Positions 25,600-39,495 of a stretch of DNA of 64,000 nt are shown here, one piece after another. Position 1 is the first letter of the stretch. Each line of letters begins with the position of its first letter. Under the pieces are notes generated by a model. It was not told where the DNA came from. It made no database searches and saw only the letters and a program-made list of their open reading frames with translations. The position numbers and the translations under genes are program-made. The stretch is taken from the NCBI GenBank assembly GCA_030141605.1, contig JAQGDQ010000002.1:1346501-1410500 (forward strand). Direction: 5' to 3'. This DNA comes from Tubiluchus corallicola. Taxonomy: Eukaryota > Priapulida > Priapulimorpha > Priapulimorphida > Tubiluchidae.

Positions 25600-26519
25600 C
25601 CGTACCTAGCCAATGCGTCCAAAACGAAGATGTCTCACCTACAGAAGTCTCACCTACCAGATCGTAATTACGATGCCACCTCGAATAGAAAATCTCCCTT
25701 TCCATATGGTTGATCATGCACCACATTTCTACAAACAATTCCTAATAGACCAACAATATGCCGACGACATTGGGTGGATAAGCATTCCAAATTCTGCACA
25801 GATACTGTTAAAAAAGAATGCCCAAAATTACTAGAAATAAAGACATTTCAAAGTTGACAACACGAAAACTGAAGAATATACCATTACCACGGGATGGAGA
25901 TCAACCTGAAAACGTTGCATATACTTGGTATCACTACTTTACACGGAAGATGATATCAAAAATGGAAACAACGGGCAATGTACGGTTCTTTCCAAAACAT
26001 ACCAATTCTAAGCAGCAAGAAACTATCCTTAAAACAACGCCCTGACTCTTTATATGCATACGTAACTAGTATCTTTATGTACAACAGCGAAATATGGGGC
26101 TGCAATGCAGCAAACAGAAATAAAATTGATGTGTTTCACAGAGGCCTACTCAGAAAAATCTTAAAAAATAAAATGGCGATATATCTTTTCAAATGAGCCA
26201 TATAACAGAACCAAAGAAGAACAAGACAGATATGACGTCAAATGAGATTGTCAGAAACAATATCAGTAAGATAGGTGATAAACGAAGCACTGAAACGTGC
26301 TAAGCGACCTTCAGGCAAACCAAAAAACAACCTGCATATCAAAAATTAATAAAGACTTACAATAGCTAAAATAAAACTTGACAACAGCATCACATGCAGG
26401 AATAGAAAATTTTAGCTGCAGACAGGAAACAGTGAAGTGCTCTAGCAAAGTATACAGGCTCTATGTCTACAATAGATATTTAGAGCAACAGGAGAAGAAG
26501 AAGAAGAAGAAGAAGAAAG
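25600..26519 (+). mobile_element. LINE reverse-transcriptase fragment
   Basis: Plus-strand frames contain the catalytic RT motif YADD in QQYADDIGW (about 25755-25781). Downstream come MYNSEIWGCNAANRNK and EALKRAKRPSGKPKNNL, matching the order seen in LINE ORF2 C-termini. Frames shift at several places. It ends in a (GAA)n tail at about 26492-26519. The last motif resembles that of the minus-strand fragment at 25125-25575, so both are probably of one family. Confidence 0.68.
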
Positions 26520-26639
26520 AATCTTGAAATTTTTGAATCTCGAAATTCTTGAAACTGGAACTTACTCAGCCGTACTGTGCAATCAATAGTTGCAACAATT
26601 AGTTGTAACAGTCATTTTCTAGTATTTCAATTCATTCTA

Positions 26640-26870
<231 letters not shown>

Positions 26871-27208
26871 CTTACAACAGCAATAAAGAAGAAGAAAAAT
26901 TAATTCAGTGTAAGGAAAATGAAATTAGATATCTAAAATAGAATTGTAATTCTACAACAGGGTAAAAATCAAACTGCATTATCTAATGACATTTTTAACA
27001 ATATAAATCCAAAGCACACATTGAACTTTTAAGCCTTATTACTACGCAAATACTAAATATGACTAATTTATTAATGACACAGACCAACCTCGATATTGCA
27101 CAAATGGAGATGAGTATTAATATTAAGACAAGGTCTTATCTTGAAACTCACGATAATATTCTTCATAAAAAAGCTTAAAAATTCATCCTGGAATTCTGTA
27201 ACACTTAC

Positions 27209-27881
27209 ATGTTGTCCAATTTTTATTGCATACAGAGCTTGTGCTGACAGTAACACTGTACAAAGTTTTCCTCCTGGAGTTACCATTAGATGCACTCATT
27301 ATAACAGTAAGTCATTTGAAGCAAGCTTAAATAACAACCCATAGAGTTTCAGACCATTCTATAGTACACCTTTGTTGCTAAAACATAAATTATTTCATAA
27401 TGTTAATAAGATCAATAATGTGTTGTTTTTTGGTGACCCTGTAGTGCACATTGGGATGCTATATGACCAGCATTACATAGGAATAAAGATAAACCTGATA
27501 AATGATAATCTGGCTTATTGAATGTCACGCCTCTTAAAATACTCATTAATTGTGGTACACAATGCACTTTTGACATACCAATAATTATAATGTTACTTAT
27601 CTTACGTAAAAGGTTGAATTCTGAGTAGACTAAGTATTTGAAAAGAATCAGCACTTCTATAGTCATTGGCAGGTTATTCGACAGTTGCTGCTGCAAAAAA
27701 AGCAATGTCACCAGAAGAAAGTCAACTGGCATACGTTGATGAAAGGCAAATTGTCAGATGCCGTCAAACTGTGGTTACTTTTTAGAAGAACAGTAAGAAA
27801 ACATATAACGAATAATGCAGAGTTTACAGAAGTAGTATCAAAAATAGTTTCACATTCAACATTGATCCGCTGATAATGCAT
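27209..27881 (-). CDS. possible small unknown gene, divergent from PRDX4
   Basis: Three minus-strand exons fit in phase: 27881-27735 (ATG, 49 codons), 27690-27438 and 27273-27209. The first intron would be only 44 nt but has GTATGC, a T-rich tract and TTTGCAG. The third exon ends in a strong GTAAGT donor, so the gene would continue to lower coordinates, perhaps to a TAA near 27071. The first exon is also open upstream to an acceptor at 27935. The product is helical and leucine-rich (LSGLSLFLCNAGHIASQC), without a domain I know. Weak points are the tiny intron, a poor GTCACC donor after exon 2, and no clear start. Without splicing, exon 2 ends at a stop at 27412. It may be a gene sharing a promoter with PRDX4, or a chance frame. 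Confidence 0.33.
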
Positions 27882-28140
27882 AGCTGAATAATCAGCTAAG
27901 TTATGTATACAACGTAAATAGGGCTCTTTGTTTTCCTGATGATAAAATACAAAATCAATAACTATGGCTACATAATTTCAGTAATAGTCAATTGCCGTGT
28001 CTACGTAGTGTCTAGTGCCTACGTGGCTGTGCCCTTTAATCAATAATCAGTGACCTTAATTTGGGTCTGTCGCAATTGATAAACAAATAAATTTAAAAAA
28101 AATCGAATTTTATAAAACTTTTTTGTTTGCGGGGTTTGTT

Positions 28141-28190
28141 TCGTCTCTGACGTTGTTTTAACAGTCCACGTGCGTACATGTGTCCACGTG
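28141..28190. promoter_or_regulatory. paired CACGTG boxes upstream of PRDX4
   Basis: Two GTCCACGTG copies put CACGTG at 28167-28172 and 28185-28190, 73-96 bp before the PRDX4 ATG. A TGACGTT lies at 28148-28154. CACGTG is the E-box of bHLH factors, and CCACG is also the core of ER stress elements. No CCAAT at the ERSE spacing was found. Role inferred from position only. Confidence 0.35.
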
Positions 28191-28262
28191 TTCCAGATCG
28201 TTATCAAAAGAGTTTTTCACTCCGAATAAATATTTTGGAATCTTCTTATCAAACTTGTAATA

Positions 28263-31200
28263 ATGTATAAAATTGTGGTACTGTTAATTAGCTTAACAGC
28301 ATGTTTTTTCCTAGAATTAAATGCTGATGAAGGAGCATGTCACCAGTTCGCTGGAGGCCATGTGTACCCTCAGGTAAATCCTCATTGGTATTGCTATTGG
28401 ATGTGAAAGTTTTGATTATAAAGTTATAACGATTATTTGGACACTCTCCGCAGTTCACAATGTTTGCAATAGAATAACATTCCAAAATCCCAACATCATC
28501 ACAATCACTCATTCAGTAGGTAATAAGTTCATTTCTTCTATTGCCTGGAAATGTTCTTACCACTGTAATATGTTGCCAACTTCTATAGATTGCCACAGAA
28601 TATTATGATTGGTATGTTGTTTATCCAGAAAAGGCGCAACTATTGAATAGTTAATTTGTCAGTGTAATTTCAAAAGAAAACTGTGAAGAAATGCCAAATG
28701 TAATGCCTCGATACACACCAATACCAGAAGTAGAAGATATACTAGAGATAGAGGAGAAAGAAGTATTAGACGAACTTAAAACACTGAATGTAAACAAACC
28801 GCCTGGTGACGATGGCATGTATGTACCTAAGGTTTTTAAAAGAAGTAAGCTCAGAACTAGTTAAACCACTCTCATTTGTTTTTCGACAAGTTACTAGACA
28901 AAGGGAAGGTACCTGAAGATTGGAAGTTGAGCCAAGTTTCACCGGTCTATAAGAAAGAAAGTAAAAATAATAAGAGCAACCACAGACCAGTAAGCCTAAT
29001 GTGAGTACCTTGTAAAACACTAGAGAAAATTATCCAGAAATAATCACAAGCACATAAAAGACAAGGTATCAAGAACACAACATATATTTATGTAAGGCAG
29101 GTCTTGTATTACTCAACTCTTAGATGTCATCGATTTATGGACCGAAATAATCGATCATGGAACTTGACTTGAGACAATCTATTTTGATATTGCAAAGGCA
29201 TTTGATTCAATCCCTCACAAAAGATTCTTACTAAAGGATACATCAATGGATAGAGTCAAAATCAATAATGCATTCTCAAGCTGAGCACCAGCATTATCAG
29301 GCATTCCATGAGGTAGCGTATGTTTAAATGATATGCCTGATATAGTAGTAAATATTATTAGACTGTTTGCAAATGATGCAAAGATATTCAGTGAAATTGA
29401 CTGTCAAGCAGATGCTGAAAATCTACAAATTAACTTGAACAATCCACAAGAATGGACAGAGGTTTGGCAAATGAGGTTTCATTGTACAGACAAATGTGTG
29501 GTGCTATATGTAAGTCATGATAATATGCGCAATACCTATGGTATGTATAATGATGGAGGATTGATTGGCGTAAACAAAATAGAGAGTGAAAAAGATTTAG
29601 GAGTCATCGTAGATAGTAAACTGAAGTTTGATGAGCACGCTGACATAATTGCCAATAAGGGAAACAAAATAGTCGGAGTAATGAAAGGTTCGTTTGATTA
29701 ACATGGACACCAACATGTTTTTGCACTTATATACCACATTAGTTAGACCAACTTTGGAATATGGTAATATAGTAACGTCACCATTTTATAGGAAGGACAT
29801 CAATTTATTAGAAAATGTATAGCGCAGAGCAACAAAGATGATGTACAGCATATCAAGTCTGGAGTATGAAGATTGATTGTTGACACTGAAACTGCTTTGT
29901 TTAACATACCGTAGGTTTAGAAGTGATATGACAGAAATATACAAGATCACACATGGCTGCTACGACAAACCAATAAAATTGGAACAAAATGAAAAGGGAA
30001 GTAATAAGGGTTATGCGTATAAAACTGGAAGTACAATATAGCAGACTCGACACGAAAACAATTTTTCACAGTAAGAACGCCAGAATTATGAAAAGTTACC
30101 AGAACAGGTGGTTGAGCCACTATCTTTGAATACCTTCAAGAACTGTTTAGATAAACATTTTGGAGTACCGAAAAACACACTTAAAGACCCTAAGGAATAC
30201 CTTTTCAGACAGCCAAAGCTTTTTGCTGAAACCGCGAACAAGTCGATGTTCAAAGAGATATGTTTTTATTTATGTGAAAAGTTAAGCGCTGTTAAGATCC
30301 TCAATAGGCAATATCTTGAAAAAGGACAACGACTGGTAACTGGTAATGTTAAATGGATAAATAAATATTAAATATATTTTAATAAATAAGGTGGTCACAA
30401 TGCAGCTGTCTCAGAAATACATTGATGATGATCATGACAACATTGCCTTTTGTGTAGGCCCATTTGCTGTATGCTAGAAGTTTTGTTGATCCTCTTTAGA
30501 AATTTTAATCATTTAAATGTATGTATTGCTTATCCGTGTAAAAACTAGGCTAGATAACATAGTCTTGACATGGTAGGCGAACTAGTTTAGTAGGTAACCC
30601 ATCCTCGAATCTGTTGCTGTTTTGTGGTTTTTCTCATTCGTGATTTAATTTGCAATTTATCATGATACCTAATCTAATTCTAACAAATGCCATGGTTTGT
30701 AAGCTACATGCAGCAACTGGGCTATAGTGCTCAGTGTTTTTAAAATGATTCAGTACTCATCTGATAACTCAATAAACTTTTGGTTCTAAACGGGTTAGCT
30801 GAGGGTATTTTTGATGTTTTACATTTGTAGATGCTGAATCAGTACAATGGTGCAATGTTGTCTCTGCAATCTCTGCCTATAGGTTATGTTAAAGCTTTGT
30901 CATTTGGCACATACTCCTATGGCAAACTTTTCCACTTTCACGCAAAAATTATGTATAATTTATCTTTGCCAAGACTGTAAATCTTCAATGTCGTATGTGC
31001 TTATCTGCAGAGATATAGGAGTAAATACCTTACAGTGATGTTCAGTAGGAGTGAGCAAACACTACCAGAAACTGAATCGAATTTTTGATTTTCGAATTCG
31101 AATTGTATCAAATTTCAAAATGTTGAATCCGAAACAACCCCGAATTCAGTTTTAAAGATCTTCGAATAAATTTTGAATGACAAAAATAATAATGTAGGCA

Positions 31201-32427
31201 AAAAACTCTGAGATGACGAAGACTGTACATGATTCGTGGCACCACTAATTTACCACTAAGACTATAATGATTGATTTATGTAGCTAAAATTAAGAATCAC
31301 CGCAAAAATTGTTTGCTGCCCTTAGAAATCTAATGAATCTACTTTTACTTATTGTTTTAGGTGATGTGTTTGAGATAAGTGTTATTTTGCATGCCTTAAA
31401 TTGTATGTTTTATTGTGGTGCACAATCTGCAAGTTGTCTCTGATAAGGATACCAAATAAGTATTGGCTTGTACAATGTACAGGTCATGCTAACAATGCAA
31501 GTATTTTCTAAATTGCTATAATGAGTAGGTGGCAGAGTGCAGACATTTGCTAACATTGACTGAATTGCCAATCACACTGCTTATTTCAGTTTTTCAGCAG
31601 CTCACAAAGATTGCATGCTGTTTCAGATATTTTAACGACAGAATGAAAGAAATCGGGGTGTAGAACTATTCAAATTCATAATTTGAGGTTCGAATCGAAT
31701 TTGAATAAAAAAAAATCATCAGAGTAAAAATTTTGTGTTGTGTTAGTTTAATTTGTGTATATATACTTGCATTGCAACTACAAATGTCTTATTCCAGGAA
31801 ACGACAACCACTCAAGGTGGACATAGTTTGACTTGGAGTAAAGCTCAGATTTCTAAACCAGCACCTTACTGGGAAGGCACCGCTGTACTTGGTAAAGAAT
31901 TTGTTGAGCTGAAGCTGTCTGATTACAAAGGAAAGTATCTAGTTTTCTTTTTCTATCCGTTGGATTTCACATTTGTCTGCCCAACAGAAATTGTTGCTTT
32001 TAGTGACGCCATTGAGAAATTTCGCGCAATAAACACTGAAGTTGTTGCTTGTTCGGTAGACTCTCAGTTTACTCACCTTGCATGGCTAAACACTCCACGT
32101 TGCGAGGGTGGACTAGGATCACTCAAGATTCCACTTTTGTCAGATCTAACTCATCAGATTTCCAAGGACTATGGTGTTTATCTTGAGGATCTGGGGCACA
32201 CTTTAAGAGGTCTTTTTATTATCGATGACAAAGGCAATTTACGGCAGATTACTATGAATGATCTGCCTGTCGGTCGATCCGTAGAAGAGACACTACGGTT
32301 AGTGCAGGCTTTCCAGTACACCGATAAGCACGGAGAGGTGTGCCCAGCAGGTTGGAAACCGGGTAGTCCAACTATAATTCCAAATCCCCAAGATAAACTG
32401 CAATACTTCAAAGAAACGGAGAATTGA
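28263..32427 (+). CDS. PRDX4: peroxiredoxin 4-like, ER 2-Cys peroxiredoxin
   Basis: Two coding exons, 28263-28373 and 31798-32427, join in phase 0 to give 246 residues. Residues 1-20 form a hydrophobic signal peptide, followed by [14 protein letters not shown], the N-terminal extension and extra cysteine (C26) typical of PRDX4. The peroxidatic cysteine is C98 in FTFVCPTE and the resolving cysteine C219 in [12 protein letters not shown] (141-144) and a C-terminal YF (240-241), the marks of over-oxidation-sensitive enzymes, are present. The family reduces hydrogen peroxide in the ER lumen and passes oxidising equivalents to disulfide isomerases. C139 in [10 protein letters not shown] is an extra cysteine where many relatives have other residues. 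The whole catalytic domain is in one exon, while vertebrate genes split it. The single intron carries a dead LINE. Confidence 0.96.
28685..30375 (+). mobile_element. degenerate CR1-like LINE reverse transcriptase
   Basis: In the intron of PRDX4, same strand. Broken frames follow the order of a CR1/jockey-type [17 protein letters not shown], then [15 protein letters not shown] (motif A), a GIPxGS block, then LFANDAKIF where active enzymes have YADD, then [15 protein letters not shown] and a terminal [16 protein letters not shown]. There are many stops and frameshifts, and the catalytic YADD is FAND, so it is inactive. No endonuclease domain is visible upstream, so it is 5' truncated. Confidence 0.88.
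31045..31720. mobile_element. possible MITE with AT-rich inverted ends
   Basis: The left flank has GAATTCGAATTG and the right has GGTTCGAATCGAATTTG in opposite sense, about 600 bp apart in the PRDX4 intron. Ends are not sharp and no target duplication was found. It resembles old hAT-type MITEs but may be only AT-rich symmetry. Confidence 0.3.
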
Positions 32428-35400
32428 AGTGTTGCTTTGTGCTTAAAGTGTTAAGTAGGTTTTTCCTACAGCTCTTTGGGTAGATCTGTTTTTTTTATTG
32501 GGTTCTTGGTGAATTTTGTAAATTGTATTAGTGCTATTTAGAAATGTATTAATTGGATGAATAATTGTCGTCAGTTCATTTTGTTTTTTTTCTGATATTC
32601 TAATACTCTACATCATTCTAGTTGTATTTTTGATTATAACGTCTTGCTTTAAGCTTCTTCAGTATTTTGTTCAACGATGATATTCTAGTACTCACTCTTT
32701 CAATTCGTTTATGTTCAATATCAAAAATAGGTTCTGTTAATCTAATGAATAGGGTTTGCTACAAGTTCAGCAACTATAAGCTCATCTATTCCAGAGATAT
32801 CGCTCATACATTGACATTATGCAGGTGTAGTGGAGTGCACATGATATTAATATTCAAACTTAAGCCATAAAAATGGATTTTAGGAAAGACTGAAATGTTG
32901 GAAAACTGTTTTTCTTGCCGTCAAAATTAGATAACTAATTTTGTGAATATATTTTTCTCTATTTTCTGCTATGAGCTGTGCCAAGAAGTGTCCCAGTAAC
33001 TATATGATGTATGTTAGTTGATATACTTATCATTATCGCTGTTTTTAATCAATAACTAACCTATCTGAGTGTCACATGTGTCTCTTTCATTGATGCTTAT
33101 GAAACGTATAATATAATATATGCAGTGTGGTAGATTTGGTAAAAGCAGTTTGAGCTTCTGCATTCTGTGCTGCTGTACACAGCTACTTGCACGGGATTTA
33201 ACTATTTTGACTTTCACAAGACAACATAAGGTGAATCTGGTCTGCACAAATCAGATGCATGTTTAAGGCTTTAAGTGCATTTAGAAATACTATAATGGTC
33301 AAGTTAACTGCAAAAATATTCTAATGTTACTATGATTTGATCAATCAAAATGTTTTCGACACAGTATGAGAGCTACACCAACGTGAAGTTTCAAAATTCT
33401 AGGAAATATATTGTCATAATTCTGTATTGTCATATTGGGTTTTTGCTGGTGTTAAAAAGCTATAGAGCTATTTAAAAATGTGATCTTTTTTTGCACTATG
33501 AATTTTCTAGTCTATTGTACAAAATTTAATGCTTATAGTTTACTTTTGTTTGAATTCTTCTGGAGTTTTCTGTGGACAAACTTAATATTTCATCTTGGAA
33601 ACAAATGACCGAAAAATGGAATAAGTTCAAATGAAGGTCATGGGCAGCTTTGGGCACTTAATTGAGAAGGCATTAATGCTGTATTTAACTGTTAACATAA
33701 TGTTTATCATGATGCTGATAATCTGTGTAATTAATTTCCTAAGATTAACAAATAATGATTCTGATAATCTGTATAAATCGACTAATTAATAGTTCATAAA
33801 TCAGGACTTGGAAACGATTGTTTTCATGATCAAAAGTAGATATTCAGTCAGTTTTGTCCAATTTACTTGTTTTAAGACCAAGAGTCATTTGACTAGTGTA
33901 GTTCTGTCACATACCTCTCGAGCATTTCTTCATTCATTCTGTTCAGTAATAATAAACTAATTAAGCATTGTAGTTTTTGTCATGTTGAAAACAGTATAAC
34001 TGTTTTAATTAGCCAAGTGATGCAATAGATCTGGTGATATTCTCTTTGTAATTAATATTTTTTATATTTAAGCTAACTGCATTTAAGCATCTAAATAAAA
34101 AAAATTTAATGTGGTGATATTGGACTGAATGTGCGACTTGCAGGTGTCCTGTGGGGAAAATAAATTCTGTATAATCACATCTGCTTCTGTTAGTAGTTTG
34201 TATTCAGCAACAACAAATTAACAAAGAAATAAACAAAAAGTAAGTAGAGAAAGTTGTGCTTGAACATACTTACATGGCAAAGTTTGGCATAAAGTTTTGT
34301 GAAGTTATAATTTAATTAATTCTATCCTCAAGATTTTTCTTACTTGCAAATAATAAATGAGTAAACAACTAAACTAAAGATTACAGTTGGTTACATGTCA
34401 CAAGAAATACGAAATTGTATTAGAAATTTCATCAATTGAAAGAAAAATACTTGTAGTACAGAGAAATCTGGCTGCAGTAATCTAATGGTCTGTGATGATT
34501 GTGTGATCATTAGGGTACACTAGCTAGTCAGTTATTCCTAGGTTTTACCACACTCTTGTTTTTTTAAATAAAGTAATAAATTTCAATATCTTTACGCTAC
34601 CTTACATCTTCAAAATACTAAATTTCATCATGAGAAACAAATAATTATTATTGTTGCTGATTAATATGACGTGCATTCCTTATCATGGGATCTCTGAACT
34701 ACATTAATTGTTTTGTAAAATTTCAATAGTAAATAATAAATAATTCATCAGTTTAAATGAGTGCTGCCACCTTTGTTTACAATTTTACATGCAGCAACTT
34801 TACTGATTGAAAGGTGCCTTTCTTTGCCTATGCTAAGTACACTTACAGCAGGTCATAAACTGTAAACAGTTGTATTGGACTTTCAACTATTGTGCTGCTA
34901 ATTCTGTGCATAGCAAGCTTTACCAAGCTTAAGACTTGTCAGTTTTTGCCTTATTTAATGTGAAAGCTGTTTGGCAGTCGGCTGTAGCTGGTCTTTGCGA
35001 ATATAATTCAGTATCAGGTAATTTATTACTCTATTTGACATAATTTAATAAGGAATAGTGTATGCATTAATTATCTTAATAATGAGCTTAGTTGATGTGA
35101 AATACTGCGCTGTTTGTGATTTTACATTGTGGGTCCATAATGGAAGTAAAGTATCTTATTGCCCTTTGCTGCATTATTCCTGCATAGGTTTCTTGAAAGC
35201 AGTTTTTTATATTTTAATGTAAAAATTTTACTCAAAACCAATGACTCAATAAGTCAACCAAAAGTTGTTTTTGCATGTTTTCACATTCTAAAGCATTAAT
35301 GTAAACTTTGGCCTATTTGTTCTCTTTTAACACATTCAGTTTATTAACTATAGTTATGCTTTATATTAATGCCTTTTGCATCTATCTCCAGAATAAAACA

Positions 35401-35608
35401 TTATAACCAATTAGTAATTATTTTTTGTTACGAAATTATAGTTATGTTACAATGTTACAAAAATATATTATAATGGAGGCTTTGTAAACAGCAGTTCCTT
35501 GAAGTTGTTTCAGTGTTTTTATATTAACGATCAAACAAACTTTGATCCTGGCATTTCATTTTCTAGTGACCTTTACTAGGTAGCTTTTATGATGTCAGCT
35601 GACTCATA
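32428..35608. other. intergenic DNA between PRDX4 and the spectrin gene
   Basis: Holds the PRDX4 3' untranslated region and the spectrin promoter. AT-rich unique sequence; I recognised no exon, RNA gene or repeat. No AATAAA lies close after the PRDX4 stop. Confidence 0.5.
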
Positions 35609-38600
35609 ATGAGTGGAACAATAGAAACTAAGGTTGGTAAGCGTGGCTCACAGATGCGTGATAGCTACCATGATGATGCAGCAGCTACTCAGCGAATAAA
35701 GCAACTGCAGAGTGAGCGCATTTATCAGCAACAAAAAACTTTTACCAAATGGATGCAAAGTATTTTCAAGAAGGTGATGTATCGTTTAATTTTTTTGGTG
35801 TATTGTCACATAGTGTGCATAGGTTGAGCCTCTTAAGTTATTTTTAAGGATATGTGTACCACAGAAATAGCTTTGTATAATTAAAAATTACGAACAGCTA
35901 CTTTTACAAAGTTGTAGTCATGTTTAATAAGCTGGCTAATCAGTGATTTATCATTGGTGCAGTATTGTGCTCAGTGCAATGGTCTATGTTTGCATTTTGC
36001 TATGCAATTAGCTTGATCTTTTATTGTAGTACTCACATGCTCAACTGTATCAGGAGTTAGCAAGTTACTGCCAACAGCATAATGAGTAGTACAATCATTG
36101 TACGTGTTTAGAAAGTTCCAAGTTACCTATTTTGGCTGTAAAGGCTGAGATTGCAATTGGCAAAAAAATTAGCTCAGACATTTTCATATCCAGTTAAACA
36201 CACTTTGAGAGCATTTGTTATTCATTATTAGCAAGCATCTTTTCTTGTCTTTCAGGCTGGGATAGATTTGAGTGATCTTGACATTTTCAAAGATTTGAAT
36301 GATGGAACACTTTTATTAAGGCTGATGGAATTGATATCTGGTGAGGATGTTGGAAAACCTAATCGCGGCAAAATGAAAGTACAGAAAATAGAGAACCTGA
36401 ACAAAGTGCTTAAATACATTTCGTCAAAGGTATTGAATACTTCTGAAAGATATTTGCAATTAATGATTTTTGTGCAAAAATTGTTATGGTAACCTACCTT
36501 AACAAAAAAATGCTTTTATTATCAAGGAACAATTTTTTGTAGCTTTTGAGAACTATTATTTTTTTATACTTTCTTGAAAATGCTACTTCGCTATTTAGAA
36601 CTATTTTTTGTGGTAGTCTGTCAATTCAAAAACTGGATAATTTATTTAATATTTCTTACCTGTGTTATTTTAATTTTTGAAAAAGAGTAGTGCATTTATT
36701 ACGAGCTGCCTGGATAAATTGACTTAAAATGTTAGTTTGATTATTACTTTCCTATAGTGACATGTAAATAGTTCATTCGGTAATTTGTTCTCCTTTTTAA
36801 TTTTGTTGAAATCTCTGTATGAAAGGTAGGATATTGTACATTCAAAGTTATTAGACCAGTAGCACTCAATTTATACTTGTAGTAGATAATTCTGTAGCTA
36901 TACACACATATATGTAGTCATATACTATTCTTCAGGGTTAAAAAACGACTTTCCATATTCTGAAACCATTCTTCATTGGCAGCTGCTCAGAAAGTCTTTT
37001 GAGCATTCAAATTAATCATGATCATTCATTTAGCCTTTTGTAATCCGTTTAACCTGAGTGCATTGACGGACAAATGTAGGCACATCTCTGCTTTGATGAA
37101 TAACTATAAATCCTTCTTACATACCTTTGTATTGTATCAACAAGATAAGGCTACCGATGACATGCTTTTTAAGTACAAACTGATTAATACTGCTTGCTCA
37201 GTAAACGGTGAACACATTAAATAGGCACTCCTTCAGAATTCTATTCACAAGTTTACTGGCAAGTATGAGTATGCCCCAAATAAAGAATATTATATTCATT
37301 AATAATTGTACTGATTTAATAATAAAATTGAAATCATGTTATTACCTTTTTAAAGTAAAAAATTATTTAGTTGAATTACTTGTCATTTTATATATTTTTG
37401 TAGATTAAAATTTGTGAAAATTTGCCAGTAAAAAATGAAATACAGTACGCATCGTAATTTTAATTTACTGTTACGTTATTTATTTTACAAAATTTAGTTT
37501 ACCTACTTTTCAATGTTTATCTTTTGCTATATTTTATAAATATTTTAAACTTTCTTTTGTATAAACCATTTTTAAGTCTAATTTAAGCAGTTGTTATCAA
37601 AATACAAATTTGAGGTAACTATGTTTACGCTTTTGTTTCTTGACAATAGACGCGGTTGGAGAACATTTCTGCTGAAGATATTCTTGATGGTAATCCCACC
37701 CTTATTCTTGGCCTCATGTGGACTACAATCCTTCGGTTTGAGATTCAAGTTATTCAAGAGAATTTGGTATATTTTAGTACATTTTTAAAACAAGAACCTA
37801 TCATAGATAACTTGAACCTGTTCTTGCGAAAGGAGTTTGATTTTTCTTGTGTTCACAACAGCAACATCGATGATGATAATGCGTAACAGGACTGACCACT
37901 TAGACCCCATTCTCGAAATGGGTCCAGTTAAACATTTTAGAGAACATTTGAGAGGATTGTTGACAAGAAATGTGAAGTTTTTTTTATTTATGTAGGAAAC
38001 ATGACTAAAATGCCTTTATAGTTCATGTTGCTAGAATGTTCTTGATGAGAACTTTGTATGATGAAATTCTGATTAGTCATTTTGGTAAAGCAGTTATAAG
38101 TTTAACACAGATGGCCAGTTTCAATATTATTTTGAATGCTGTGTTGAAAAGCTGTTTTCGATTGTAACGTCTGTCACGTAGTCTTAAGTTATTAGTGTAA
38201 ATTTATTAACTAATGTAATGTGAGTTTTTTATGCTGCAGGAAAGATCGAGAGCTGAAGAAGGGGAAATGACACTGCAAGAACTCGGTGTTGATGAAGCAA
38301 CTCTAGAAGAAATGAAAGTAGGTGAAAGGAAACTTAGGTCTTTCCTTTGTCAGTAGCTTTATACATTTAAACTTGTTTAGATTTACCTGTCCTCAGGCAT
38401 TATTACATTTACTAGCTAAACCCTACAAAAGAATTTTGTGCAAAACCAACAACTATAACCATGTCCCATCTCACCATACCATACCACACCCATCACAACA
38501 TCTACACAACGCCACCCACATTATACGACTTGCACCATGCCATCAACACCATGCCACACCTACCACACCATCCATACCGCACCACATCAGCTCCCCTGCT

Positions 38601-39457
38601 GATGACGATCGTGATAATCATTATGATGACAACAACTTCGGCAGCAACAACAACAAAAACAACCTAGTGAAATCATGTAAAAACATTTTGTGCAATTTGA
38701 AACTGTGTGCAAAAGAAAAATGCTATTAGATCATTCACCAATAATCAATAATGCGCAACATTCTATACATTCTTTGTAGTCTTGGATCACTGATTCCATA
38801 ATGACGATAAAGTAGCCTAGCTTATTAACCCTTAATAGATGTAAGTTTTAAAAGCCAGCTAAACCGAAGCAATCTGTAGGCAGAATATAATGGGTGATGT
38901 CACAGAAAATGAATTGTGCCCTACTCGTTTTGCACTGAGAAAATTGCAAAAAGACCTTGGAATCGTCTTTTTGGGCTAAAGTGGAAGCATTCATAAAAAA
39001 ACCTACATCGTCACGTAGCCCAATTTCTTCTCTTTCCAAAGAGCTGTATATCTCCCACAAAGATCCCAACAGGTGCCGTACGAATATTTTTTTACACGTT
39101 GTTTCATCAATATTTCAGAAAAATTGGCTTGTTGGGTTCAGGGAAACACCCACTGCTGGACAGTTGTCCTTCCAGGAAATCTAAATCTGCCTACTATTCC
39201 CATCCGTTGAATGGGCTATCTTACTACTGCTGGTACCACTCTCCACACTCTTGTTTTCTTGAACTAAGTAGTATAAGTTTAGCAAAAACTGGTGAAAAGT
39301 GACCATTTTTGGAGGTTTTTAGCCTACTGTACCTCCTGGTGGTCTTGATTCGAAAAAATAAACCATCAGTGAGATAACACTAGACTGAGACTTCGTTTTG
39401 ATATGTAGATCACCGAAAATGGTGCAGTCCTTGGAGTTGTAGCCATATAGGTTTCCA

Positions 39458-39495
<38 letters not shown>

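Noticed and set aside
28055-28179. Possible first coding exon (ATG at 28179, minus) for the small gene beside PRDX4
   Set aside because: A run of eight T puts an in-frame TAA before the possible donor.
38322-38729. 135-codon open frame after spectrin exon 4
   Set aside because: Read through the CCAT/CCAC low-complexity tract; the exon already ends at a good donor at 38317.
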